The notes under the pieces are model-generated. The model ran no database searches, had not been told where the DNA came from, and was given only the letters and a program-made list of their open reading frames with translations. DNA of 64,000 nucleotides from an uncultured Tenacibaculum sp. (GTDB lineage: Bacteria; Bacteroidota; Bacteroidia; Flavobacteriales; Flavobacteriaceae). Positions within the stretch are counted from its first letter, which is position 1. Every line of letters starts with the position of its first letter. Where the stretch lies: assembly GCA_947497895.1 (NCBI GenBank), contig CANMIL010000004.1, positions 1 to 64,000 of the forward strand, written 5' to 3'. The position numbers and the translations under genes were made by a program. This document shows positions 1 through 9,309 of this stretch, in pieces.

Positions 1-81
1 TTTTTAAGACTTTTTTAATGCTACAACTCTGTAATCTCATTAACCATTATAACCTTCCTTTGAAACCAGTATTTATATAGA

Positions 82-117
82 TGAAAAAGCTCCGTTAATT
101 AGTCATTAACGGAGCTT
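82..117 (-). terminator. Intrinsic terminator of the histidine kinase gene
   Basis: On the minus strand a 13-bp stem (AAGCTCCGTTAAT paired with ATTAACGGAGCTT, loop of about 5 nt) is followed by a short U-run. It lies just past the stop codon of the kinase gene that ends at 140. Confidence 0.8.
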
Positions 118-139
118 GCAATACTGTGTTTTTATAATT

Positions 140-1435
140 TTAAGGCTTAGCAACCATAAAAAAGAACGTAGTTCCTTCGCCTTTTTTACTTTCTAACCAT
201 ACTTTTCCATCGTTACGCTCGATAATCTTCTTCACTAAAGCCAACCCAATACCTATTGAATCCACATGCGCCTGCAATTCCAATTTCTGAAATAACTGAA
301 AAATCTTTTGGTGATACTTCTCATCTATCCCTGGACCATTATCTGAAATTGAAAAAACATAATCTTTAAACTTCTCTTCTACATCTATATTAATATGTAC
401 ATTCTCTTTATCGTTATGTTTGATTGCATTTTGAATTAAATTCTGGAAAACCTGTAACAACTGAGACTCGTTAAAATATACTTCTGGTAATTTACTCTTC
501 ACTTCAATAGTACAATTCTCTGAGCTATTCACCATAATAATTCTTTTCACTAAAGAATCGACATTCACTTTTTTCACCTCTTTCTCTTTCTCCATTTGAA
601 GTGAATAATTTAGAATACCATTAATAAGCATGTCCATCTGCACTACTTGTTCTTTTATAATAAAGAGGTTTTCATACATTTCCGAATCCTCATCAACACA
701 ATTCTCCTCGAGAAGTTCTTTAGAAGTTACCCATTCTGCCAAAGTATGAATATTACGTAATGGTCTTTTTAAATCGTGAGACACCACATAAGCGAATTCT
801 TCTAAATCCTTATTGCGTTCATATAATTCTTTTGCTCTATTCTCTAAATCTATCGTACGCTGCTTTATCTTAGACTCTAATTGCGAATTCATTTCTTCAA
901 GTCCTTTTCTATGATGCATCGCTCCATTAAGTATTATGAATGAAAATATGAATATGGTAGTTATAGAAATTAAGATTGCTCCCTCGGTTACTATATCAAC
1001 ATTATTTGTTGTTACCCTATATGTCATATGTAATAACTGGAAGCTACTAAATAGAATTATTAACCATCTATTGTTAAGCATTAAAATCCCTCCAAACATT
1101 ACTATATAACTACCCAACAAATAATCCACTGAAAAATTATTTATAGCGACTGTATACGTTAAATAATGTTGAAATGTAAATAAAAGAAAGAATACGATAA
1201 TACCATAATAATCGAGTACTTTATTATTTTTAGTTATTGGTAGTAATCCTACAATTAAAAAAAGTATTGTAAAAAATTCTCGCGCATAGGTTATTTCTAT
1301 TGCACTTGGATTAAAATGAAAAATTAAAACAGAATATAAGTATAAACCTGGAGCTATTAAACAGAGTACGGTACTACTGTTTTTGATCTCAAAGGTTTCT
1401 AACTTGCCAATTTCCTTTAAAAAACTCAAATTCAT
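140..1435 (-). CDS. Membrane sensor histidine kinase
   Basis: The 431-residue protein has about six hydrophobic segments in residues 20-172, a coiled-coil linker (about 173-210), a HisKA domain with the H-box VVSHDLKRPLRNI (about 217-229) and a HATPase_c domain. The N-box (NLIQNAIKHN), G1 box (SDNGPGID) and G2 box (GIGLAL) are intact, so it should be an active kinase. The architecture resembles phytochrome-type HisKA kinases of Bacteroidota, but the sensor is only a membrane module and the signal cannot be inferred. No response regulator is adjacent and no receiver domain is fused, so it is an orphan here. A terminator follows the gene. Function as a kinase is secure; the pathway is unknown. 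Confidence 0.9.
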   Translation of the reverse strand: MNLSFLKEIGKLETFEIKNSSTVLCLIAPGLYLYSVLIFHFNPSAIEITYAREFFTILFLIVGLLPITKNNKVLDYYGIIVFFLLFTFQHYLTYTVAINNFSVDYLLGSYIVMFGGILMLNNRWLIILFSSFQLLHMTYRVTTNNVDIVTEGAILISITTIFIFSFIILNGAMHHRKGLEEMNSQLESKIKQRTIDLENRAKELYERNKDLEEFAYVVSHDLKRPLRNIHTLAEWVTSKELLEENCVDEDSEMYENLFIIKEQVVQMDMLINGILNYSLQMEKEKEVKKVNVDSLVKRIIMVNSSENCTIEVKSKLPEVYFNESQLLQVFQNLIQNAIKHNDKENVHINIDVEEKFKDYVFSISDNGPGIDEKYHQKIFQLFQKLELQAHVDSIGIGLALVKKIIERNDGKVWLESKKGEGTTFFFMVAKP

Positions 1436-1708
1436 ATAAGTTCGGACATATAATATTTCATTTTAAATTTAGGTATTTTAAACTTAACAACCTCTATTTC
1501 TTTCTTTAACAAGTACAATATGTATAGATAAACTGCCATTAAACTCGGTTATTTGTTTTTTAACTTCAGTTAAATTCTTTAAGTAATTCCTAGGTTCGCT
1601 CATATTTCCAATAAAACTTTAATCTTTCCCCCTACTCCATTTTCCTTTTTTTAAGTATTATCGATTTTCATTCATTCGAATCCGCCTAATTATTTTAGAA
1701 GGATATAT

Positions 1709-1740
1709 AAAACAAAAAAGAAAGAAGTTAAAAACTTCTT
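1709..1740 (-). terminator. Leftward intrinsic terminator
   Basis: On the minus strand an 8-bp stem AAGAAGTT/AACTTCTT with a 3-nt loop is followed by TTTCTTTTTTG. No gene lies directly upstream of it on that strand, so it would end a short untranslated leftward transcript from the region 1741-2000. Confidence 0.55.
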
Positions 1741-2062
1741 CCCTTATGTTGTTGTTGCTCTCTAAAGTTAAACTTTAAAGTGCCGAAAATATGAAACCGA
1801 TAGCTTTATCGTTTCAATGTTAGGTCAATGATCTCTTTCTAATGACTAAATGCAGTTTTGTACTGTTTAGTAAACAGTTATAAAACCTAAATAAGTTTTT
1901 TTCTTAAAACTTTAGTCTCTTCCTTCTCAGGGAAATAACCAATATGACCTAAGGGAAATCACTAGGTTTATAATTAGCAATTTTACTTATTTAACATGTC
2001 AGTTTTTGTGTATACATTGCACCCGTTATAATTCAAGTTCGGGAATTTATTATGACACCTAT

Positions 2063-2093
2063 AAAAAGGTTCCTGTAAGGTGGAACCTTTTTT
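2063..2093 (+). terminator. Intrinsic terminator A of the small-RNA array
   Basis: An 11-bp perfect stem AAAAAGGTTCC/GGAACCTTTTT with an 8-nt loop ends in a U-run. No open reading frame precedes it. Confidence 0.75.
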
Positions 2094-2245
2094 CTGACAA
2101 GGATATAATTCCGTTCATCGGAACATAATAGAGTTTCGTCGTTTTAACACACCGGATAAACTTTTTTTAAATAGAATAATTTGTGTTTACTATAATTTTA
2201 TCCTCGTAGGGATGTTTTGTTAACATAGATTTATGCTTAATTTAG

Positions 2246-2279
2246 AAAGAAGTATTTCCAGAGAATACTTCTTTTTTTA
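2246..2279 (+). terminator. Intrinsic terminator B of the small-RNA array
   Basis: An 11-bp perfect stem AAAGAAGTATT/AATACTTCTTT with a 7-nt loop is followed by TTTTT. It lies 183 nt after terminator A. Confidence 0.75.
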
Positions 2280-2406
2280 CATCTCCATTTTAAGAATAAA
2301 AACTATAAACTTTATTTTTTGTGCTAGAATAAAGAGTATACTTTTAATTTTTACGACTTAGTATAGTAAAATATCATATTTAATGGTGTTTCTAAGTTTG
2401 GTTAGT

Positions 2407-2446
2407 AAAAGAATCTATATAGTTTTATAGATTCTTTTTATTTTAC
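2407..2446 (+). terminator. Intrinsic terminator C of the small-RNA array
   Basis: A 13-bp perfect stem AAAAGAATCTATA/TATAGATTCTTTT with a 6-nt loop ends in a T-rich tract. It is preceded directly by TTTGGTTAGT, which also precedes the terminators at 3513 and 15077. Confidence 0.75.
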
Positions 2447-2573
2447 ACAATCAACTCTTTATCTACGAGTTATAACTTTATAACGAGAATTTTCTACCGA
2501 TCACCTATTTTTTTTGAAAACAATTTTTAATTCTTTTTTCTTTGAAGTACTTAATACAAGTAAGGTTTAATTT

Positions 2574-2628
2574 AAAAAGTATTCTGTTTTTTTTGAAGGG
2601 TTAACGGAATACTTTTTCCTTTTTTTTC
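2574..2628 (+). terminator. Intrinsic terminator D of the small-RNA array
   Basis: Arms AAAAAGTATTC and GAATACTTTTT, extended by GTT/AAC, enclose a loop of about 15 nt and lead into a long T-tract. Possible -7 box TTTCTTTG about 35 nt upstream. Confidence 0.65.
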
Positions 2629-2783
2629 GTTTTCGCCGCCTATCTACAATAACAAATTATCAACCAAAAAAGGTATTATTATTACATATAGCATCTTTTT
2701 TGTTAAAAAAGCATAACTTTTATCAGGGAATATTATTTTCTGGTAAGGGATAACCATTAGTTACAATTCAGGGTTATTACTTA

Positions 2784-2814
2784 TTGCTTAACAGCATTAA
2801 CTAATATATCTTTG
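2784..2814 (+). promoter_or_regulatory. Bacteroidota-type promoter for a small RNA
   Basis: A perfect -7 box TATCTTTG (2807-2814) has TTG 20 nt upstream (2784-2786). This fits the Bacteroidota sigma-ABfr consensus. The only thing downstream is a short non-coding stretch ending in a terminator at 2867. Confidence 0.55.
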
Positions 2815-2819
2815 ACATG

Positions 2820-2901
2820 TTATTTGCTAATAGTGATATCGAATAACACTCTAAACCCTTCTAAGTAAAACCTCAAAGTATTTCTTTGAGGTTTTGTTTT
2901 T
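2820..2901 (+). ncRNA. Candidate small RNA of about 80 nt (unit E)
   Basis: It is bounded by the promoter at 2784-2814 and by a strong terminator, a 12-bp perfect stem AAAACCTCAAAG/CTTTGAGGTTTT (2867-2895) followed by GTTTTT. It contains no open reading frame of useful length. The RNA is inferred from promoter and terminator only; I do not recognise the family. Confidence 0.45.
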
Positions 2902-3102
2902 AAATAAGGTATTATTTTCATTCAACGAACTTGTACTACACTTCATCCTAACTCAACTCCTCCTTACCTAAAAACCTTATAAAAGTCAGTACCGTAAAAT
3001 AAATTTACCTTTAGATGTATTTGTTTGTAATTGATTAAACATTGTTCTTCTCTTTAAAGTTTATCAATTCAAGCAAATCCTTTCATTTTATACCCCTAAA
3101 TA

Positions 3103-3303
3103 ATGAAGAAACAAAATCTAGTGCTTGTTAAACAATCCATGAAAAGTTCGAAATCTAAGATCTATAAATGGGTAAGTAAAAGCATGGCAGAAAATATCAT
3201 TCATAATAATACTAATGACGACATCACCTATGAATATGCTTCTTGGTACGTTAATGTATTTTACAAACTAAAACATGCTTTGTTGACGTTCTCAAATAAA
3301 TGA
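3103..3303 (+). CDS. Small hypothetical protein, doubtful
   Basis: A 66-residue basic open reading frame with no signal peptide, membrane segment or motif I recognise. It lies inside the region of tandem terminators, and its composition is not clearly that of a coding gene. It could be a chance frame between small-RNA units. No terminator follows directly, and the next rightward hairpin is 210 nt away. Confidence 0.3.
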   Translation: MKKQNLVLVKQSMKSSKSKIYKWVSKSMAENIIHNNTNDDITYEYASWYVNVFYKLKHALLTFSNK

Positions 3304-3512
3304 TATCACTTTTTTGCTAATAAAATTGTCAAACTTTTCACCATCATACACAAATAAATAACCTACTTCACTTAACACAACAATCGAATACTTTCACCGA
3401 AACAAGAGCACACTTTAACTAAGAGTTTTAAGAATTGACCAACTTAATTGTAACTTCAATATAGATTTTTAAATATTGTTTATTCATTTTTAGAAGTTTG
3501 GTTAGTTTTTTA

Positions 3513-3552
3513 GCAGAAGTGTTTCATAGGTAGAGATACTTCTGTTTTTTTT
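3513..3552 (+). terminator. Intrinsic terminator F of the small-RNA array
   Basis: Stem CAGAAGT/ACTTCTG with further partial pairing towards the loop, then eight T. TTTGGTTAGT precedes it, as at terminators C (2407) and H (15077). Confidence 0.7.
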
Positions 3553-3661
3553 GCGATCAAAATTTCAGCTTCCCATTATTCTTGATTTTCATCATAATAA
3601 ACGTATAAGAGTTATCTTCCTACGAATAATAACCATTTCGCAAAAACTGTTAATCCAAATG

Positions 3662-3771
3662 TATCTTTGTTTTGTAACACATATAGTTTTTTTAATTATT
3701 AGTTTTTTAACTAAATAGTTGTACAGGTGGGAAGTTGTCGCAGGGGGGAAAGAGGCGCTTCCCATCTTTTT
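3662..3771 (+). ncRNA. Candidate small RNA of about 95 nt (unit G)
   Basis: The -7 box TATCTTTG (3662-3669) predicts a start near 3676. The unit ends in a hairpin with arms TGGGAAG/CTTCCCA (3728-3764), an internal G-rich loop and a T-run. No open reading frame. Evidence is promoter plus terminator only. Confidence 0.4.
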
Positions 3772-3971
3772 ACTAAACTTTTAAAGCTATATTTTGACTG
3801 GTATCTGTATTGAAAATTAGTTCTTAACTAATTTATTACACCTATCAATAAATATGTTATATCCTCCATTTTTTTTAAACCAATAAATATCTAATGAACA
3901 CTGATGTTTTCTGATTAAGACATCATTTTACATAAAGGCTTAACCTATAACCAAAATTTTAATCATTATTT

Positions 3972-4364
3972 ATGGAAAACCCAATACTCATTTTTTTCAT
4001 TATTAGTACTGTTCTCATCTTTACTTTAGTGAAAGTTGTTATAAATGCTTCGGAGACGAAAAAGTGGCTTCGTCTAATCCCTAAACTCCTCTTGATCTTA
4101 TTGACAGGATGGTTTTCTTTTATTTGGTTTGTTCCCATTCATGTTTGTTGGAATAAAAACATCGCCATTCATAAGTTTAGATTTCAAGTTTTCGAAATTA
4201 TCGAAGAAACTGAAGGTTCTGGTTCTTCGTTTAGCAATGTGTTTTTCAATTTTACACCAAATCAATACGGCATGATTAACTTAAATAAACGGATAGGTGT
4301 TGGCTCCGATTATTTTAAAACCTATGAAAATAACGAAAAGTATTTACTTTATCCTGAAAAATAG
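3972..4364 (+). CDS. Hypothetical membrane protein
   Basis: The 130-residue protein has two hydrophobic segments (about residues 4-24 and 36-57) and a polar C-terminal half that would face the periplasm or cytoplasm. I do not recognise a family. It runs towards the leftward LytTR regulator gene, with only 15 nt between the two stop codons. A short inverted repeat TAGTT/AACTA in that gap may serve both genes weakly. The reading frame and hydrophobic pattern make a real gene likely; no function can be assigned. Confidence 0.65.
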   Translation: MENPILIFFIISTVLIFTLVKVVINASETKKWLRLIPKLLLILLTGWFSFIWFVPIHVCWNKNIAIHKFRFQVFEIIEETEGSGSSFSNVFFNFTPNQYGMINLNKRIGVGSDYFKTYENNEKYLLYPEK

Positions 4365-4379
4365 TTGGTAAAACTACTT

Positions 4380-5093
4380 TTAATTGAGTAACTCCGCAAC
4401 AATATGCCTTCTTCTTACTGACACAGGTATCCGCTCGCTATTTTTCAAAACCAACTCCCCTTTTTTCTCATAAGAAGAAACATATTCCCAATTAACTAAA
4501 TGCGATTGATGCACACGAATAAACTTTTCCTTTGGTAGCATTTCATTGTACTCTTTTAAAGTCTTTGAACTCAAAATATGCTTTCTGTTCTTAGTATAAA
4601 AATGGGTATATCCTTGATCAGCTCTACAATGAACAATTTCCTCTAAATCCAATACATAAATTTGCTCAGTAGTTTTGATAACAATTCTATTCAGTTCTTT
4701 ATTCTCTTTTAAAACCTCCATTTGTTGACGAGTATTATACTCTGATTGCTCTTTAAGTCGTTCAATAGTATTATTTAACTCCTCAGGATCAATTGGTTTC
4801 AACAAATAATCAAAGGCATTGTATTTAAAAGCTTTAATAGCATACTCGTTAAAGGCTGTAATAAAAATCAGTTTAAAATCATGACTTGTTAGGTCATCCA
4901 ACATATCGAATCCTGTTTTATCCTTTATTTGAATATCTAATAAAACTAAATCCGGTTTCAATTCACTTATTTTTTTTGCTGCCTCCTCTATATTCGATGC
5001 CTCACCTATAATTTGAATATCATTTATAGAAGAAAGTAAAATTTTTAAACCATCTCTGATTTGTTTCTCATCATCAACAATAATTGTTCTCAT
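4380..5093 (-). CDS. LytTR-family response regulator
   Basis: The 237-residue protein has an N-terminal receiver domain (about 1-120) with the acidic pocket DD at 7-8, the phospho-acceptor D53 (LVLLDIQ), a conserved T in ITAFNEY and K in LLKP. A LytTR DNA-binding domain follows (about 135-237), with the typical FIRVHQSHLVN stretch. The gene lies 19 nt downstream of the TPR histidine kinase on the same strand, so the two form a classical LytS/LytR-type pair. Its target genes cannot be read from the sequence. Confidence 0.93.
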   Translation of the reverse strand: MRTIIVDDEKQIRDGLKILLSSINDIQIIGEASNIEEAAKKISELKPDLVLLDIQIKDKTGFDMLDDLTSHDFKLIFITAFNEYAIKAFKYNAFDYLLKPIDPEELNNTIERLKEQSEYNTRQQMEVLKENKELNRIVIKTTEQIYVLDLEEIVHCRADQGYTHFYTKNRKHILSSKTLKEYNEMLPKEKFIRVHQSHLVNWEYVSSYEKKGELVLKNSERIPVSVRRRHIVAELLN

Positions 5094-5112
5094 TTAAAAT
5101 ACCCCACTTTAT

Positions 5113-6960
5113 TTACTCTACATTAAAAATTGGTAGAGTGATTACTACTTTTGTACCCGTTATTCTCTCTTTTTTAATAATATCTTCAATAGAAAATTGA
5201 AAAGATAATTTTGTTTTTCTAGAAAGTAAATCTAATCGTTTTTTTATAATCGATGTTGCATATGATTTATTTTTCTTCTTCTCTTTTTTCATAGATGTTG
5301 TATATCCAATACCATTATCTTTAATTATACATTTAATCGTATTATCTAAGTCCTGTATTTTCAAACTAATTTTGGGGTTTTCAATCCCTTCTACACCATG
5401 CTCAATGGCATTTTCAATAATTGGCTGAATGATCATTGCAGGTATTTTGGTAAAGTCCTGTTCTATATTCTCATCAATTTCAACCATATATTCTAAGTTA
5501 TTATTTAACCTTAGCTTTTGCATTTCCAAATAATCAATCAATGATTGGATTTCTTTAGAAAATATAGCTTTATTCAAATTCGTATTTTCTATATTATATC
5601 TTAGAAGCTTAGAAAATTTCCCCAAATATTTAACCGCCTTATCATTTTCGTTTTTTAAAATATTTGCTTGAATATTTGATAATGCATTGAAAATAAAATG
5701 TGGATCCATTTGAGATCTTAGTAACCGTTGTTGTAATTGAATTCGGTTCAATTTATCGAGGTTAATCTTATTTTTTAAATACATCAAAAAAACAATCAAT
5801 GCTAAAAGTAACGCAACCAATACGATTGTTGCGATTAACTTATTTTTTTTGATTATTGTTTGCTGAGCTTTGTTCTTTTCTTGCAGTGCTATAATCTGCT
5901 GCTCTTTTTTCTCTGTTTCATGGACTACTTGAAGTTTGTTGATTTCTTTTACTTTAATTTCATCCAAAAGCTCAGCAGATATCAAGCTTAATTCATCTTG
6001 ATAATCGAAGGCTTCTTTGTACTTTTTTTGTCTCTTTTTCAGAGTTACCAGCTGAGATAAAGCATCTTTTAATAGCTCCTTCGTTTCTGCTTTTTCTCTA
6101 ACTTCTAGTAAAAATTCTTCCGCTTTTTTATAATCACCTTTAATTAAAAGTAAACTAGCATAATTATTCAATAAACTTTTGGTTACTCGACCAGGTGCAT
6201 AATTAAAAGCTTTTCTGTAATACTTCTTTGCATTAAATAAATCATTGTTTTCATAATAAGTAAGTCCCATGTTATTATAGGACATGATTACCCCTAGCGT
6301 ATCCTTATGTTTTAAATTTATTTTTTGAGTTTTTCTATGGTAATGAAGGGCAGAATCCTTTTGTTTTCTTGCTTTGTATAAAATTCCTAAATTGTTATAC
6401 ACTGCACATATATTTTCATAACGTCCCCTCTTTTCAAAGATTCTGGCCTCCTTTTTAAGCATTGCGAACGACTTTTCATAATCATTCAAAAAGTAGAGTA
6501 GCCTTGCATAAGCATCATAAAAATTCGGAAGAAACTCATGATCTTTTTCATTGAGAATTTTATCTAAAGATTGAAATTTAACGAGCGCTTCTTTATAATT
6601 TCCTTTTGACACCATATGGTCGGCCCACATGTAGTCCAAATTGTATTCATAATTTTTATTCTGATATTTCTTCGCGAGTAACTTTCCTTCACCATAATAT
6701 TTAACAATCGAGTCCTCATTATATTCTTTCTGTTTATAATATTCTAATACCTTTACTTGTAATTTTAGAATATCATTCTCATTTTTCTCAGAATCTAATG
6801 TCTTCGAAATTCTATGTAACTCATTCAAGTACACTTTCTTTACTCCACTAAGTTTCCTCAAAGAGTCCGCCTTGCGGAAAATATCGTCTTGCGAAAACAG
6901 ATTAGTCATCACTACAAAAAGGAAAAAGAAAAGACCGCAACTTTTTTTTGACACTACCAT
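5113..6960 (-). CDS. TPR-containing sensor histidine kinase (LytS/YehU type)
   Basis: The 615-residue protein starts with a signal peptide (about 1-23, cleavage near LFSQ). A periplasmic array of tetratricopeptide repeats covers about 100-330, followed by a coiled coil, one membrane segment (about 376-395), a second short coiled coil and a His_kinase domain with SQMDPHFIFNALSNIQ (H about 421). The HATPase region shows IIQPIIENAIEHG and DNGIGY. In this family the TPR part is thought to sense through protein contacts. It is the partner of the LytTR regulator 19 nt downstream and starts the two-gene operon. Confidence 0.92.
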   Translation of the reverse strand: MVVSKKSCGLFFFLFVVMTNLFSQDDIFRKADSLRKLSGVKKVYLNELHRISKTLDSEKNENDILKLQVKVLEYYKQKEYNEDSIVKYYGEGKLLAKKYQNKNYEYNLDYMWADHMVSKGNYKEALVKFQSLDKILNEKDHEFLPNFYDAYARLLYFLNDYEKSFAMLKKEARIFEKRGRYENICAVYNNLGILYKARKQKDSALHYHRKTQKINLKHKDTLGVIMSYNNMGLTYYENNDLFNAKKYYRKAFNYAPGRVTKSLLNNYASLLLIKGDYKKAEEFLLEVREKAETKELLKDALSQLVTLKKRQKKYKEAFDYQDELSLISAELLDEIKVKEINKLQVVHETEKKEQQIIALQEKNKAQQTIIKKNKLIATIVLVALLLALIVFLMYLKNKINLDKLNRIQLQQRLLRSQMDPHFIFNALSNIQANILKNENDKAVKYLGKFSKLLRYNIENTNLNKAIFSKEIQSLIDYLEMQKLRLNNNLEYMVEIDENIEQDFTKIPAMIIQPIIENAIEHGVEGIENPKISLKIQDLDNTIKCIIKDNGIGYTTSMKKEKKKNKSYATSIIKKRLDLLSRKTKLSFQFSIEDIIKKERITGTKVVITLPIFNVE

Positions 6961-7111
6961 ACCCTAAATATCATCTACTTACTACTACAATAACAACCTG
7001 ACAATTAACACTTTTCAATAAACTAAATTTTAAAAATTTAAACTTATCGAGTTGCCTTAACACTATATCAAAAATAGTATTTTTTCTCAATTAACAAATT
7101 GATTTAAAAAA

Positions 7112-7152
7112 GAATAACACCCTTTTTCTACCTTAAAAAAGAGTGTTATTTT
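7112..7152 (-). terminator. Terminator at the end of the metal-efflux operon
   Basis: Arms AATAACACTCTTTTT and AAAAAGGGTGTTATT (one mismatch) form a long hairpin ending in CTTTTTT on the minus strand, just past the last gene of the cus-type operon. It is nearly symmetrical and could work on both strands. Confidence 0.75.
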
Positions 7153-7173
7153 ATAAAAATATTTCACTAGGAA

Positions 7174-7590
7174 TTAATGAGTTTCTGCCTTTTCCCCTTC
7201 TTTTAAACTCATTTTCATTTCATGATCATATTGACAACAACCTGGCAAACTCTGATAAGACTTTGTACTTCCTCCTACTTTATCCGTATCGTATCCAGAA
7301 GCAGCGATTGCCTTGTGAACCTCATCTATATTAGTTTTCTTATCATCAAACGTTACATGAATTTCCTTTTTATTCTTGTCCCAATTGGCATTAGAAACAC
7401 CATCAACACTATTAGCCGCTTTTTCAATTGTGCTTTTACACATACCACAATTACCTCTAACTCCAAACGAGGCTTTGTTCATTGCCATTTCTTTTTGATC
7501 TGTCGAAATTGGTTCTTTTTTCCCTTCGTTTTTACAACTTACCAATCCTATAACAGCCACTAAGGCTATACTCATTACTATATTTCTCAT
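7174..7590 (-). CDS. Heavy-metal-associated (HMA) domain lipoprotein
   Basis: The 138-residue protein has a lipoprotein signal with lipobox GLVSC (about residues 15-19). An HMA domain (about 40-110) carries the metal-binding loop GNCGMCKSTI, whose two cysteines match the GMxCxxC loop of copper chaperones. A C-terminal tail GCCQYDHEMKM adds further Cys/His/Met ligands. It is the last gene of the efflux operon, 6 nt after cusB. I infer a periplasm-facing, membrane-anchored copper(I) binder that hands metal to the CusBA pump. Metal specificity (Cu or Ag rather than Zn/Co) is inferred from context. Confidence 0.88.
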   Translation of the reverse strand: MRNIVMSIALVAVIGLVSCKNEGKKEPISTDQKEMAMNKASFGVRGNCGMCKSTIEKAANSVDGVSNANWDKNKKEIHVTFDDKKTNIDEVHKAIAASGYDTDKVGGSTKSYQSLPGCCQYDHEMKMSLKEGEKAETH

Positions 7591-7596
7591 AATTTA

Positions 7597-9309
7597 TTAA
7601 TTTATATGATGATTTATTACTTGTTTTACTTCTCCACATTTCAGCATTTCATCTCCAAAATATGGGTTTAATATTTTTTCTTCTTTACTTAACCAATACG
7701 CTCCTTTATCACTATTTGCCATAGGGCAATATTGCTTATACGCTGTTTCTTCTATACCAAAAAGTTCAATTACGAGAATCAAATGATTCGATAATACTCT
7801 AAACTGATCTCTTTGCTCCTCTATGGTTTCTAATGATTCTATCTTTAAGCTACTCAACTCCAAGACTTTTTCCAATTTCGTCCATTCCTTATGAGCTCGA
7901 TCATTTTTCAGCAAACTCATATCTACTTGATTTAAATTTAAGTTAAATGTATTTGCCTCCATCTTGGCTTTATCTTTATTTGTTTCGACTAAGGCATCTT
8001 TAACTCTTATATAAGAATCATAAACTTTCTGTAATTGTTTTTTAAATTTAGCAGATACCTCAAATGATTCTTTAATTGATTTTTCATGATTCATCATTGA
8101 CTTTTTTCCTTGCAACTGTGCAGATGCATCAACAGTAAACACTCCGTTTGTTACTATTTCATCTCCTGAGGAAACTCCTTTCAAAATTGTATACTTATCA
8201 CCGTTCTTAGCTCCGAGAATCACTTCTTTCATCTCGAAAACTGGATCACCACTTTTTGATTTCATATAAACAACAGATCTCTTTCCTGTCCATAGAACCG
8301 CCGAAGCTGGAATCAAAATACTTTTATCTTTATTTAAATTTAAGCTTTCAACTTTTCCAGTTACGAACATTCCTGGTTTAAACTTTTGATCGCGATTGGA
8401 AATAGTTGCTCTCAATTTTACAACTCTCGTTTTCGGATCGACAGTCGGATCTATAAAAACAATCTTTGCTTGAAAGGTTTCGCCTGGATATGCGTTCGAT
8501 TTTACCTTTATCGTTTGTCCAACTTTGAACATTCTTATCTGATTTTCATACACATCAAAACTCGCCCAAACCGAATTTAAATTTGCCATTTTTAATAATC
8601 CTTGTCCTTGCTTGACATAATCACCTACATCCACCATTTTTTCCAATACTGTTCCAGAAACCGTTGCGTAGATTGGAAAATTCTCTCTCACCTTTTTAGA
8701 GGTTTCAATTTGATTGATTTGATTCTCCGAAAGTTTCCAAAGCTTCAGCTTGTTTCTGACTGCTTTATACAAAGCTGGTTGTGTTTCTTTCAGTGAAGCC
8801 GCGGTTAATAACTCTTGCTGTGCTTTAATCAAATCAGGTGCATAAATTGTTGCCAATAATTGCCCTTTGGAAACTTTTTCTCCTGTAAAACTTACCTTTA
8901 AACTTTCTATTCTTCCAGAAAAAAAACTAGCCTGAACGGTATTCAACTCTTCATTCGCTACTATTTTTCCAGAGAGTGTTAGTCCAGTATTTTCACTTTT
9001 ATCAATCCCAACAACTGTCGTTTGAACGTTGGCTAAAGCCAACGCATTCTTCGTCATTTTAAACTGATTAGCCGATAAACCATCATCACCAACTTCAGCA
9101 GGAATTAAATCCATGCCACAAATTGGGCAGTCACCTGGCTCTGTCTGTCTAATCTGAGGATGCATCGAGCAAGTCCAAAACTCGGATTTACTCATCTCCT
9201 TTTCATCATGATTGTGAGTATCTGCATTATCGAATGATCCAGAAAAAAGGAACTTTCCAAGAACTACTCCTATCATTATGAGTCCTACATATATTAAATA
9301 TTTTTTCAT
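7597..9309 (-). CDS. cusB: CusB-like periplasmic adaptor of a heavy-metal RND pump
   Basis: I place the start at the ATG at 9309, which begins MKKYLIYVGLIM and gives a clean N-terminal membrane anchor. A frame extends upstream to 9342, but those 11 residues spoil the signal. Next comes a heavy-metal-binding domain with WTCSMHPQI and CPICGMDL, as in CusB/YHS-like adaptors. The barrel-sandwich and beta-barrel parts of a membrane-fusion protein follow. The last 150 or so residues look like DUF3347, with a conserved YCPMA motif, which is common on flavobacterial CusB proteins. It bridges CusA and the TolC-like channel. It is 24 nt downstream of the TolC gene and 6 nt upstream of the HMA lipoprotein gene. 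Confidence 0.92.
   Translation of the reverse strand: MKKYLIYVGLIMIGVVLGKFLFSGSFDNADTHNHDEKEMSKSEFWTCSMHPQIRQTEPGDCPICGMDLIPAEVGDDGLSANQFKMTKNALALANVQTTVVGIDKSENTGLTLSGKIVANEELNTVQASFFSGRIESLKVSFTGEKVSKGQLLATIYAPDLIKAQQELLTAASLKETQPALYKAVRNKLKLWKLSENQINQIETSKKVRENFPIYATVSGTVLEKMVDVGDYVKQGQGLLKMANLNSVWASFDVYENQIRMFKVGQTIKVKSNAYPGETFQAKIVFIDPTVDPKTRVVKLRATISNRDQKFKPGMFVTGKVESLNLNKDKSILIPASAVLWTGKRSVVYMKSKSGDPVFEMKEVILGAKNGDKYTILKGVSSGDEIVTNGVFTVDASAQLQGKKSMMNHEKSIKESFEVSAKFKKQLQKVYDSYIRVKDALVETNKDKAKMEANTFNLNLNQVDMSLLKNDRAHKEWTKLEKVLELSSLKIESLETIEEQRDQFRVLSNHLILVIELFGIEETAYKQYCPMANSDKGAYWLSKEEKILNPYFGDEMLKCGEVKQVINHHIN

Larger units (their letters stand above)
1436..3102. other. Long non-coding stretch with tandem rightward terminators
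   Basis: This stretch has no convincing protein gene. It holds one leftward and five rightward intrinsic terminator hairpins. The four at 2063, 2246, 2407 and 2574 are spaced 160-185 nt apart, and a fifth is at 2867. All stems differ in sequence, so this is not a simple repeat. Upstream of several hairpins are partial matches to the flavobacterial -7 box (TAnnTTTG), with one perfect match at 2807. I infer a cluster of short untranslated transcripts of roughly 65-120 nt each. The array continues at 3513 and 3726. Confidence 0.5.
3304..3971. other. Non-coding stretch, end of the small-RNA array
   Basis: No gene is visible here. The stretch contains two further rightward terminators (3513 and 3726) and a perfect -7 box at 3662, and continues the pattern seen from 2.0 to 2.9 kb. 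Nothing else recognised. Confidence 0.5.

Noticed and set aside
1800..1825. GAAACCGATAGC...TATCGTTTC hairpin as a further terminator
   Set aside because: The stem is modest and there is no T-run on either side, so it does not meet the terminator pattern.
7143..7563. Open frames on the + strand opposite the HMA lipoprotein gene
   Set aside because: They lie antisense to a gene with clear motifs and show no recognisable protein features.
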